Part shown: positions 8,592-16,528 of the stretch, piece after piece
How positions within the stretch are numbered: the first letter of the stretch is position 1
Layout of the letters: every line of letters begins with the position of its first letter
NCBI RefSeq assembly: GCF_016405885.1
Contig: NZ_JAEKGC010000003.1
Span: forward strand, 1 to 64,000
DNA length: 64,000 nucleotides
Direction: 5' to 3'
Source: Arthrobacter sp. MSA 4-2
Lineage (GTDB): Bacteria > Actinomycetota > Actinomycetes > Actinomycetales > Micrococcaceae
Notes under the pieces: model-generated
The model's input: only the letters and a program-made list of their open reading frames with translations
What the model was told of the DNA's origin: nothing
Database searches by the model: none
Translations under genes and position numbers: made by a program

Positions 8592-11138
8592 TCAGCCCGC
8601 TGCCGGCACGGCCTCCCGCTGGGGCTCGGGCCGCGGGGTGAGCTTCGCCCCCTCGACGTCGACGTCGGGCAGGATCTTATCCAGCCAGCGCGGCAGCCAC
8701 CAGGCCTTCCGGCCCAGCAGGTACATCGCGGCGGGCACGAGCGTCATGCGCACCACGAAGGCGTCGAGGAGCACCCCGAAGGCCAGCCCGAACCCGATCG
8801 GCCGGACCATGGTGAGGTGGGAGAACACGAAGCCGGCGAACACCGACACCATGATGATCGCCGCGGCCGTCACGACCCGTGCGCCGTGGCTGAAACCGAC
8901 CCGCACCGCGGCCCGGGCGCCTCCGCCGTGGACGTACGCCTCGCGCATCCCCGAGACGAGGAACATTTGGTAGTCCATCGCCAGGCCGAACAGCACCCCG
9001 ATCAGGATGATGGGCAGGAAGCTCAGGATCGGCCCGGGGTTGGTCACGCCGAAGAGGTCCCCGAACCAGCCCCACTGGTAGATCGCCACGGTGGCCCCGA
9101 AGCTCGCCAGCAGCGAGAGCAGGAACCCGGCGGTGGCGATGAGCGGCACGAGCACCGAGCGGAACACCAGCAGGAGCAGGATCAGCGAAAGCCCGACGAC
9201 GATGCCCAGGTACAGCGGCATGGCCTCCATCAGCCGGGCCGAGACATCGATGTTCGCGGCCGTCTGGCCCGTCACCGACACGGAGACCCCGGTCCGGTCC
9301 TCGATGTCGTCGGAGGAGGCGCGCAGGGTGCGCACGAGGTCCTCGGTGGATTCGCTGGCCGGCCCCTCCTCCGGAAGCACCTGGAAGACGGCGGTGCGCC
9401 CGTCGGCGCTCACCGAGGCGGGAATCGAGGCGGCGACCTCCGGGATGTCCGCCAGCAGGTCGTTGACGTCGAGCTGCAGTTCGGCCAGTTCGGCCTCGCC
9501 CGCGGTTGCGGGCATCGCCCCGACGACGATCAGCGGCCCGTTGGCGCCCTCTCCGAACTTCTCGTCGACGGTGCTGTAGGCCTGGAAGGCGGTGGAGTCG
9601 GCGGGCTCGGATCCGCCGTCGGGCAGGCCGACCCGCAGCTGGGCCGCGGGGACCGCGATGGCGCCGAGCAGCAGGATGCCTGCCACGAGGGTAAGGGCGG
9701 GCCTGCGGGTGACGAACCCGCCCCAGCCGCGGCCGCGCTCGGCCCGCCGGTCCTGGGTCCGCTGCTCCTCCTCCGAGGAGGCCCCGCCGGACCGGCTGGC
9801 GTTGCGGGCCCACGCCCGCGCGGAGATGAGCCGGGTGCCGAGAACGGCGAGCAGGGCCGGGGTGAGGGTCAGGGCCACGAGCACCGAGACGGCGACAGTT
9901 CCCGCGGCGGACAGGCCCATGACGGTGAGGAACGGCAGGCCGGGCACGGCGAGCGCTGCCAGCGCGACTACGACCGTGAGCCCTGCGAAGAGCACGGCGT
10001 TGCCGGCGGTGCCCGTGGCCCGGCCGACCGACTCCTCAAGCCCCATCCCGTGCAGGAGCTGCGTGCGGTGCCGGTTCACGATGAACAGGGAGTAGTCGAT
10101 GCCCACGGCCAGGCCCAGCATCAGCGCCAGGACCGGGGAGATGCTGTTCATCTCGATGATCCCTGACAGGGCGAAGGTGATGCCCACCCCGACGCCGACG
10201 CCGATCACGGCCATCAGGAGCGGCAGGCCCGCGGCGACGAGCGTACCCAGCATGAGGACAAGGACCAGGGCGGCGACGAGCAGGCCGATGATCTCGGCGT
10301 AGCCGAAGATCTCGGAGACGTCCTCGACGATGTCCTTGCTGTAGTCCACGGTGACGCCGCCACCTGCGGCGGCCGCGGCCTCCTCCTGCACGGCTTCACG
10401 CAGCTCCGGGGACACGGCGTTGATTGACTTCTCAAACTGGACGCTGGCGACGGCGGCGGAGCGGTCGTCCGCCACCAGCCGGACGCCCGAGGAGGCCTCG
10501 AGGCGGCGTTCGGCCAGTTCGAGCTCGGTGCGGCCCTGTTCGAGTTCGGCGGCGCTGCCCTCGAGCTCGGCCCGGCCGGCGTCGAGGCGCTCCTGCCCCG
10601 CGGCCAGCTGGGCCCGGGCGGCATCCAGAGCAGGACCCGGCAGGGAGGGTGCGCTATGTTCAAGCTGGTCCCGCTGGGCGTCGAGCTCCTGCTGGCCCTG
10701 CTCAAGCCCGGCCCGGCCGGCCTCGAGCTGCTCCTCCCCGGAGGCGAGGTCGGCCCTTCCGCTCTCGAGTTCGGCCCTTCCGCCTTCGAGCTGCTCCGTC
10801 ACGGCGAAGGGGTCGACGACCGACCTCACGCCGTCGAGGCCGGCGACGCCGGCGAGGGCCTCCCGGACCGCGGACTCCTGGTCCGGGGTGAAGGCCGCGC
10901 CGTCATCGGTCCGGAAGACGACCGTCCCGGTGCCGCCGACGGCCTCGGGCAGTTCGCGCCGCAGCTGGTCCGCGACCCGCTGGGACTCGGTGCCGGGGAT
11001 GGAGAAGTTGTTGGTGAGGGTGCCGGAGAAGAAGACGGCGGAGGCACCCACGGCCACCATCACCGTCAGCCAGGCGGAGACGACCCACCACCGCCTGCGG
11101 TAGGCGAACTTGCCGAGCCGGTAGAGCAGAAATGCCAT
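8592..11138 (-). CDS. MMPL family RND transporter
   Basis: An 848-residue inner-membrane RND exporter of the MmpL/YdfJ type, with two repeats of membrane bundle and extracytoplasmic domain. The first membrane segment is at about 18-38. The first extracytoplasmic loop contains a repetitive segment (about 117-215) built on an LxxGRAxL pattern, expected to form a long coiled coil. Conserved membrane motifs GLAVGIDYSLFIVNRHR and GLAMDYQMFLVSGMRE mark the two proton-relay helices. It lies 44 bases downstream of a TetR regulator on the same strand, so it is probably derepressed by its substrate. Likely cargo is lipid, drug or siderophore; not known. Confidence 0.9.
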   Translation of the reverse strand: MAFLLYRLGKFAYRRRWWVVSAWLTVMVAVGASAVFFSGTLTNNFSIPGTESQRVADQLRRELPEAVGGTGTVVFRTDDGAAFTPDQESAVREALAGVAGLDGVRSVVDPFAVTEQLEGGRAELESGRADLASGEEQLEAGRAGLEQGQQELDAQRDQLEHSAPSLPGPALDAARAQLAAGQERLDAGRAELEGSAAELEQGRTELELAERRLEASSGVRLVADDRSAAVASVQFEKSINAVSPELREAVQEEAAAAAGGGVTVDYSKDIVEDVSEIFGYAEIIGLLVAALVLVLMLGTLVAAGLPLLMAVIGVGVGVGITFALSGIIEMNSISPVLALMLGLAVGIDYSLFIVNRHRTQLLHGMGLEESVGRATGTAGNAVLFAGLTVVVALAALAVPGLPFLTVMGLSAAGTVAVSVLVALTLTPALLAVLGTRLISARAWARNASRSGGASSEEEQRTQDRRAERGRGWGGFVTRRPALTLVAGILLLGAIAVPAAQLRVGLPDGGSEPADSTAFQAYSTVDEKFGEGANGPLIVVGAMPATAGEAELAELQLDVNDLLADIPEVAASIPASVSADGRTAVFQVLPEEGPASESTEDLVRTLRASSDDIEDRTGVSVSVTGQTAANIDVSARLMEAMPLYLGIVVGLSLILLLLVFRSVLVPLIATAGFLLSLLASFGATVAIYQWGWFGDLFGVTNPGPILSFLPIILIGVLFGLAMDYQMFLVSGMREAYVHGGGARAAVRVGFSHGARVVTAAAIIMVSVFAGFVFSHLTMVRPIGFGLAFGVLLDAFVVRMTLVPAAMYLLGRKAWWLPRWLDKILPDVDVEGAKLTPRPEPQREAVPAAG

Positions 11139-11182
11139 TGGAAGTGTCCTTGGGTGACGGAGGTGGGGTGGGCGTGTGCGGA

Positions 11183-11800
11183 TCAGGCGGGGTGTGCGAA
11201 GCCGTCCCGGAGCATTGAGAGCGCCAGCACCATGCGCTCCTCGAGGGCGGCACCGGCGTCCCCGTGCCGGTCGGGGTCGTCGGCGGCCCAGTCGTGCATC
11301 GCCGCCTTGGCGCAGGAGAGCACCGAGCCGACGAGGGCGCTGACGTAGAGGGGCGACGCGCCGCCCTGGAGGTGGTGGGTGACGGCCTCGATGATCCGGG
11401 CTTCCGCCCGTTCCCAGGCGTGCAGCTGGGCCCGCAGCAGTTCCGGGCTGCCCGCCGCCATGCGGAAGAGCTCGCCATGCACGGCGAGGTCCTGGACCTT
11501 GGCGGTGGCCGCGAGCGCGGCGATCATGGCGTCGAGCAGCGGCTCCCCCGCCGGGCGCCGGGAGAAACTGGAGATGGCGAGTTCGAGGAAGGACTCGGTG
11601 CTGACGTTCAGGGCTTCCTCGGCGCTGTGGAAGTAGTTGAAGAAGGTGCGCCGGGAGACACCGGCCCGGGCCGCGATCTGGTCCACGGTGAACGATCCGG
11701 CCCCCTTGCTGCGGGCGAGGGTGAGCGCGGCCTCGGCGATCGCCCGGCGGGTGTCGATCTTGTTCTGCTCCCGACGGCCGACAGGCTCCGGGGGCTCCAC
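11183..11800 (-). CDS. TetR family regulator of the MmpL transporter
   Basis: A 205-residue TetR repressor. The N-terminal helix-turn-helix spans about 14-60 (TVDQIAARAGVSRRTFFNYFHSAEEAL). The C-terminal half is a variable ligand domain with AMHDWAADDPD near the end. GTG 11800 is chosen because GAGGA lies four bases in front; a GTG at 11821 in the same frame has no ribosome-binding site. It is followed by the MmpL exporter, and a palindrome at 11843-11857 upstream suggests autoregulation of the pair. Confidence 0.88.
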   Translation of the reverse strand: MEPPEPVGRREQNKIDTRRAIAEAALTLARSKGAGSFTVDQIAARAGVSRRTFFNYFHSAEEALNVSTESFLELAISSFSRRPAGEPLLDAMIAALAATAKVQDLAVHGELFRMAAGSPELLRAQLHAWERAEARIIEAVTHHLQGGASPLYVSALVGSVLSCAKAAMHDWAADDPDRHGDAGAALEERMVLALSMLRDGFAHPA

Positions 11801-11842
11801 CGCGTCCTCAACCGTTTGCACGCTTTGACGTTACGCCAAAAG

Positions 11843-11857
11843 TTGCACGGTGTGCAA
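11843..11857. promoter_or_regulatory. Candidate TetR operator for the TetR-MmpL unit
   Basis: A perfect inverted repeat TTGCAC-GGT-GTGCAA, 43 bases upstream of the preferred TetR start. A further TTGCAC half-site occurs at 11816-11821. It lies between this unit and the divergent aldo/keto reductase, so it could also act on that gene. Confidence 0.6.
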
Positions 11858-11947
11858 GAAATATTCCGGCGGGGAGGAGGTGGACTAAAGACCGGGCCCG
11901 CCACACCGGTCTAGGCTTGCCCGAAAACCTCACCGAAAGGCGTCGAA

Positions 11948-12922
11948 ATGAAGCACCTCACCCTGGGACAGGACCTGGAGGTCTCGCGGCTGGGCCTCGG
12001 CTGCATGGGCATGTCGGCCTTCTACACCGGCAGCGGCACCGACGACGACGCCGCCGTGCGCACCCTCCACCACGCGCTCGACCTGGGCATCACCTTGTTC
12101 GACACGGCCGAGATCTACGGTCCGTACACGAATGAGGAACTGCTGGGCCGGGCCTTCGCCGACCGGCGGGATCGGGTGGTGATCGCCTCCAAGTTCGGCG
12201 TCATCCGCCACACCGGTTCGGGCGAGCGGGGCCTGGACGGCAGCCCGGCGAATGTGCGCCTGGCGGTCGAGGGGTCGCTGCGGCGCCTCCGCACCGACTA
12301 CATCGACCTGTACTACCAGCACCGGATGGACCCCGCCGTCCCCGTCGAGGAAACGATGGGCGCCCTGGCCGAACTGGTCGAGCAGGGAAAGATCCGGCAT
12401 ATCGGCCTGTCCGAGGCGGCGCCGGCCACCCTCCGCCGGGCCCACGCCGTGCACCCGGTGACGGCGCTGCAGACCGAATACTCACTGTGGACCCGCGACC
12501 CCGAGCAGGAGATCCTCCCGCTGGTGCGCGAACTCGGCATCGGGTTCGTTCCGTACTCGCCCCTGGGCCGCGGATTCCTTACCGGGACCATTCGCAGCCT
12601 CGACCAGCTCGACGAGGCGGACGTCCGGCGCTACAACCCGCGTTTCGCCGGGGACAACCTCGAAGCGAACATCCGGATTGTCGAACAGGTCGACGCCGTG
12701 GCGCGGCAGGTCGGAGCGACCCCCGGGCAGGTGGCCCTCGCCTGGCTGCTCGCCCAGGATGGTGACCTTGCGCCCATTCCGGGCACCCGCAGGATCGAGC
12801 ACCTCGAGGAAAATATCGCCGCCGAGGCCCTCGAGCTCTCGGGTGATCACCTCGCCGCGCTCAGCGCGGTCGCCGCGCCGGTCGGGGACCGGTATGCGGA
12901 CATGTCGACGGTGAACCGCTGA
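11948..12922 (+). CDS. Aldo/keto reductase
   Basis: A 324-residue NADPH-dependent oxidoreductase with the (beta/alpha)8 fold, reducing aldehydes or ketones in the cytoplasm. The catalytic tetrad is visible: Asp and Tyr in FDTAEIYGPY, Lys in VIASKFG, His in YYQHRMDP. The C-terminal cofactor motif is PIPGTRRIEHLEENI. ATG 11948 has AAAGG about 8 bases upstream. It is divergent from the TetR-MmpL unit and convergent with the amidase. The subfamily looks like AKR13-type; substrate unknown. Confidence 0.93.
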   Translation: MKHLTLGQDLEVSRLGLGCMGMSAFYTGSGTDDDAAVRTLHHALDLGITLFDTAEIYGPYTNEELLGRAFADRRDRVVIASKFGVIRHTGSGERGLDGSPANVRLAVEGSLRRLRTDYIDLYYQHRMDPAVPVEETMGALAELVEQGKIRHIGLSEAAPATLRRAHAVHPVTALQTEYSLWTRDPEQEILPLVRELGIGFVPYSPLGRGFLTGTIRSLDQLDEADVRRYNPRFAGDNLEANIRIVEQVDAVARQVGATPGQVALAWLLAQDGDLAPIPGTRRIEHLEENIAAEALELSGDHLAALSAVAAPVGDRYADMSTVNR

Positions 12923-12942
12923 GCCGCGGCTCAGCGGTTCAC
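12911..12942. terminator. 32-bp perfect palindrome at the end of the aldo/keto reductase
   Basis: The 16 bases 12911-12926 are the exact reverse complement of 12927-12942. The stop codon TGA (12920-12922) lies inside the left arm. It separates convergent genes, so it is probably a bidirectional terminator, although no T-run follows. Confidence 0.6.
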
Positions 12943-12950
12943 TGTGCCAT

Positions 12951-14672
12951 TCAGCCCAGCGGCGGGGTCCTCGGCGGCGGCGTGCGGCGCCGGCCCGTGG
13001 CCTCGAAGGCGGCGGCGAGCCCCAGGAGGGCGGCGTCGTCGTAGGCCCGGCCGGCGAAGGTGAGTCCGACGGGCATGCCGGTATCGGCCATCGTGCCCAT
13101 CGGTACGGTCACCGTCGGGATGCCCAGGTGCCTCGGCACCAGGTTGCCGTTGGCGACCCAGACCCCGTTGCGCCACCCCTGGTCGGCCGAGGCGGGATTG
13201 ACGTCCATGTCCGCCGGTCCGACGTCGGCGGCCGCGGGGAAGAGCACGGCGTCGAGGCCGAGGCGCTCCATCCAGTCCTCAAGGTCGACGCGGCGGGTTT
13301 CCTCGAGCCCGCGCAGGCCCTCGGCTAGGTGTGGGATCGCGAGGAAGGACTCCACCGGGTGGTCGCGGACGCGGTCCGGGTAGGTGGCGATGTCGTCGTC
13401 GAACCCGTCGTAGCGGTCCGGCAGCGCACCCTCGGGGGCCGGGAAGATCGCCGCGCCGTCGACCGCCGCCAGGGTGTCGAGGGCCGGATCGCCGTTGGCC
13501 TTCAGGAAGTCATCCCACGCCCACGACGAGAGGTCGGTGATCTCGCGCTCAAGGTAGTCGGGGCTGACCAGTCCGCGGGTGGCGAGAGTGGGGGCGCCGG
13601 GGCGGTCGCCCTCGTAGTTGGAGACCACCGGGAAGTCGACTTCCACCACCTCCGCGCCGGCTGCCTCGAGGTCGCGGCGGGCGGCCTCCCAGAGGGCGAT
13701 CACGGAGGGGCGCGTGTCGATGCGCTGTCCGGTGGGCCCGCCGATGCCCGGATTTTCGCCGGTGCCGGCCTCCGGATCGGCGTTGATGTACATGCGGGGC
13801 ACCCCGAAGCGCCGGCCCTCAAGAGCCACTCGGGCGCCGTCCGGCCCTGCCGGGGCCAGCGCCGGGTAGGACGGCGGGCGGAGGTCCGACACGGGCGGGA
13901 TCTCCACCCACGGCTGGGTGCGCCAGAAGTCGCCGCGGGTTTCGGCGTCGTCGGCGACGATCACGTCGAGCAGCTCAAGCAGGTCGGCCATGGAGCGGGT
14001 GTGCGGAACGACCACATCCATGGTGGGCACCAGCGGCCAGTTGCCGCGCACCGAGATCACTCCCCGGGAGGGCGTGTAGGCGCACAGGGCGTTGTTTGAG
14101 GCCGGCGCCCGTCCGCTGGACCAGGTTTCCTCGCCGAGGCCGAAGGCCGCGAAGCTCGCCGCGGTCGCCGTGCCCGAGCCGTTCGACGATCCGGAGGCGA
14201 ACGCTGCGGGGAGGTAGTCGGCGTTGTATGGGCTTTCGGCGCGCCCGTAGAGTCCGCGCTGCATGCCGCCGTTGGCCATCGGGGGCATGTTCGTCAGCCC
14301 GATCAGGACCGCGCCGGCGCCCCGGAGGCGTTCGATGGTGAAGGCGTCGCGCTGGGCGGTGAGGTGCTCGAAGGCCGGGGAGCCGGCGGCGGCCGTGAGC
14401 CCCTCGGCCAGGTAGCTGTCCTTGGCGGTGTACGGGATGCCGTCCAGTGGTCCGAGCACGGCGCCGCGGGCACGCCGTTCATCGGAGGCCCGGGCGTCGT
14501 CCAGGGCCTGCGGGTTGGACACCACGACCGCGTTCAGCCGGGGGCCGCTCCGGTCGTAGGCCTCGATCCGCGCGAGGTAGGCCCGAGTGAGGTCCTCGCT
14601 GCTCGTCTCCCCGGACTCCAGGGCGGCGCGCAGCTGCGCAATGGAGGCCTCGACGACGTCGAACCGGGCCAT
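12951..14672 (-). CDS. Amidase signature family protein
   Basis: A 573-residue amidohydrolase of the amidase signature family, splitting C-N amide bonds. The catalytic lysine is in GIPYTAKDSYL, the cis-serine in FASGSSNGSG, and the nucleophile is probably the second serine of EETWSSGRAPAS. In most family members the last stretch reads TGGSIR, so the oxyanion region is unusual. Its start overlaps the agmatine deiminase stop by one base (TGATG), so it is translated together with it. That makes N-carbamoylputrescine, the product of agmatine deiminase, a reasonable but unproven substrate; this step is usually done by a nitrilase-type enzyme. Confidence 0.85.
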   Translation of the reverse strand: MARFDVVEASIAQLRAALESGETSSEDLTRAYLARIEAYDRSGPRLNAVVVSNPQALDDARASDERRARGAVLGPLDGIPYTAKDSYLAEGLTAAAGSPAFEHLTAQRDAFTIERLRGAGAVLIGLTNMPPMANGGMQRGLYGRAESPYNADYLPAAFASGSSNGSGTATAASFAAFGLGEETWSSGRAPASNNALCAYTPSRGVISVRGNWPLVPTMDVVVPHTRSMADLLELLDVIVADDAETRGDFWRTQPWVEIPPVSDLRPPSYPALAPAGPDGARVALEGRRFGVPRMYINADPEAGTGENPGIGGPTGQRIDTRPSVIALWEAARRDLEAAGAEVVEVDFPVVSNYEGDRPGAPTLATRGLVSPDYLEREITDLSSWAWDDFLKANGDPALDTLAAVDGAAIFPAPEGALPDRYDGFDDDIATYPDRVRDHPVESFLAIPHLAEGLRGLEETRRVDLEDWMERLGLDAVLFPAAADVGPADMDVNPASADQGWRNGVWVANGNLVPRHLGIPTVTVPMGTMADTGMPVGLTFAGRAYDDAALLGLAAAFEATGRRRTPPPRTPPLG

Positions 14673-15715
14673 CAGGCGTCCCCTCCGCCCAGTGCCGGCT
14701 GCTGCTGGGTGATGCAGTGGACGCCCCCGCCGCGGGCCAGGATCGGCCGGGCGTCCACGGTCACTACCCGCCGTCCGGGGTAGGCCTCCGCGAGGATCTC
14801 CGCGGCCAGCGCGTCGGCCCGTTCTTCCCCGTAGCCGCAGGCGATCACGCCGCCGTTGACCACGAGGTGGTTGACGTAGCTCCAGTCCACGAACCCTTCG
14901 CTGTCGCGCAGGGTGGCAGGCGCCGGCAGCGGGAGGATCTCGAAGGGCTTGCCTGCGGCGTCCGTCTGGGTCTCGAGGAAGGCCGCTAGGGTGCGGCTGA
15001 CCTCGAAGTCGGGGTGCCCTGGGTCGGACTGGAGGTGAAGCAGGACCCGGCCGGGCGAGGGCAGGGTGGCAACCATGTCGATGTGCCCGCGGGTGCCAAG
15101 GTCCTCGTAGTCGCGGGTGAGGCCGCGGGGCACCCAGATGGTCTTCGTGGCGCCGAGAGTGCGCGCCAGTTCCGCCTCGACGCGGGCCTTGTCCGCGTAG
15201 GGGTTCCGGCCCGGATCCAGCTGGACCGTCTCGGTGACGAGGACCGTCCCGGCGCCGTCGACGTGGATCGCCCCGCCCTCGTTGACGAGCATCGAGCTGA
15301 TGAGTTCGGCGCCGCTCTGCGCTGCGACCACGCGGGCCATCTCCGCGCTCTTCTCCCATTCGGACCAGGCGGGGGCGCCCCAGCCGTTGAAGGTCCAGTC
15401 CACCGCGCCGAGGACGCCGGGGCGCTCGTCGTCGAGCACGAAGGTCGGCCCGACGTCGCGCATCCAGAACTCGTCGAGGGGAACCTCGTGGAGCTCGATG
15501 CCGCTGCCGAGCAGGTTCCGGGCACGCACCATTTCGCTGGGGTCGACCGCCATGGTGACCGGTTCGAACTCGGCGACCGCGTGTGCGACGGCGGTCCACG
15601 CCGCATAGGCTTCGGCTGCCGACGCGGCATCCGCGCCGAGGGTCAGCCCCGCCCGGGGGAACGCCATCCAGGTGCGTTCGTGGGGTGCGGTCTCGGCCGG
15701 CATCCTCCAGGCCAT
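14672..15715 (-). CDS. aguA: Agmatine deiminase
   Basis: A 347-residue guanidino-modifying enzyme of the peptidyl-arginine deiminase fold, converting agmatine to N-carbamoylputrescine and ammonia. FWMRDVGPTFV, NEGGAIHVDG, GHIDMVA and the C-terminal catalytic-cysteine motif GGGVHCITQQQP are the agmatine deiminase signatures. ATG 15715 has AAGGAG six bases upstream; an open frame to 15787 exists, but those residues are unlike the family. It is coupled to the amidase downstream and divergent from a TetR gene with a strong palindrome between them. Confidence 0.92.
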   Translation of the reverse strand: MAWRMPAETAPHERTWMAFPRAGLTLGADAASAAEAYAAWTAVAHAVAEFEPVTMAVDPSEMVRARNLLGSGIELHEVPLDEFWMRDVGPTFVLDDERPGVLGAVDWTFNGWGAPAWSEWEKSAEMARVVAAQSGAELISSMLVNEGGAIHVDGAGTVLVTETVQLDPGRNPYADKARVEAELARTLGATKTIWVPRGLTRDYEDLGTRGHIDMVATLPSPGRVLLHLQSDPGHPDFEVSRTLAAFLETQTDAAGKPFEILPLPAPATLRDSEGFVDWSYVNHLVVNGGVIACGYGEERADALAAEILAEAYPGRRVVTVDARPILARGGGVHCITQQQPALGGGDA

Positions 15716-15799
15716 TCGCGGCTCCTTACTCCCGTGCGGCCGTCCGGCGCCGGGGCTTGAAGGCCCTCGGCGGATCCGCAGCGGCACTGCACATCCTGT

Positions 15800-15819
15800 T
15801 ATTGATCAAGTGATCAATA
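15800..15819. promoter_or_regulatory. Candidate TetR operator between aguA and its regulator
   Basis: A perfect inverted repeat with 9-bp arms TATTGATCA and TGATCAATA and a 2-base spacer, in an AT-rich patch. It lies 85 bases before the agmatine deiminase start and 30 bases before the TetR start, ideal for repressing both. Confidence 0.7.
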
Positions 15820-15849
15820 GAGTTGAAAACTACTTTAGACTGAAGCGTG

Positions 15850-16491
15850 ATGTCAAGCACTCCTCCGAGGCGCGCGGCCCGGAAAGCACCGTCCGAGCGC
15901 GCCGCCGAAATCGCCGAAGCCGCACGGGAACTGGCCCTGGAGCGGGGCCTTGCCGCGATCACGCTGCGCAGCGTGGCCGCGCGTGTGGGTGTGGCCTCCG
16001 GCCTCGTCGCGCACTACCAGCCCAACGTCGACGCGCTCGTGGCGGACACCTTCACCACCATCGTCGCGGCCGAAACGGCGGAGGTCGCCGCCCTGCTGGC
16101 CCGGCTCCCGGACCCGCCGCAGCGGCTCGCCCTGCTCCTGGACACGCTGCTGGACGGGGCGCGCCTCGACGTGACCGCGGTCTGGGTTGAGGCCTGGACC
16201 CTCGGCCGCCGGAACGAGGCACTCGCCGCCAGCGTGCGCAGCCAGATGGACGCCTGGCAGGCGGTGCTGCAGGACGTCGTCGAGGCGGGAATCGCGGCGG
16301 GGCAGTTCGAGACCCCGGACGCGGCGTCCGTCGCCTGGCAGATCCTGGGCATGATCGACGGCCTGAACGCCCAGGCGCTGGTGCGCTGGGACGGGGTCAA
16401 CGACCGCGGCGTGCACCTGGCCCGCGCTGTCGAGGGGATGGTCGGGGCGGCGCGCGGCGCACTGGTCCCCGGCGGCCTCCCGCAGGCCTGA
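15850..16491 (+). CDS. TetR family regulator of the agmatine unit
   Basis: A 213-residue TetR repressor. The helix-turn-helix lies at about 20-62 (ERAAEIAEAARELALERG, TLRSVAARVGVASGLVAHY). The C-terminal part resembles the BetI/AcrR-like ligand domain (WVEAWTLGRRNEALAASV). ATG 15850 is used; a GTG lies directly before it. It is divergent from agmatine deiminase and amidase, with one strong palindrome between them, so it very likely controls that unit in response to agmatine or a related compound (inference). Confidence 0.88.
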   Translation: MSSTPPRRAARKAPSERAAEIAEAARELALERGLAAITLRSVAARVGVASGLVAHYQPNVDALVADTFTTIVAAETAEVAALLARLPDPPQRLALLLDTLLDGARLDVTAVWVEAWTLGRRNEALAASVRSQMDAWQAVLQDVVEAGIAAGQFETPDAASVAWQILGMIDGLNAQALVRWDGVNDRGVHLARAVEGMVGAARGALVPGGLPQA

Positions 16492-16528
16492 CCCCGGCGG
16501 GGCAGCGATCCGGCCCGCGGAACCGGAG

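Noticed and set aside
12951-15599. A continuous minus-strand frame that would fuse extra residues onto the amidase.
   Set aside because: The upstream part is the agmatine deiminase gene read in the wrong frame. The TGATG junction at 14670-14674 gives a natural amidase start.
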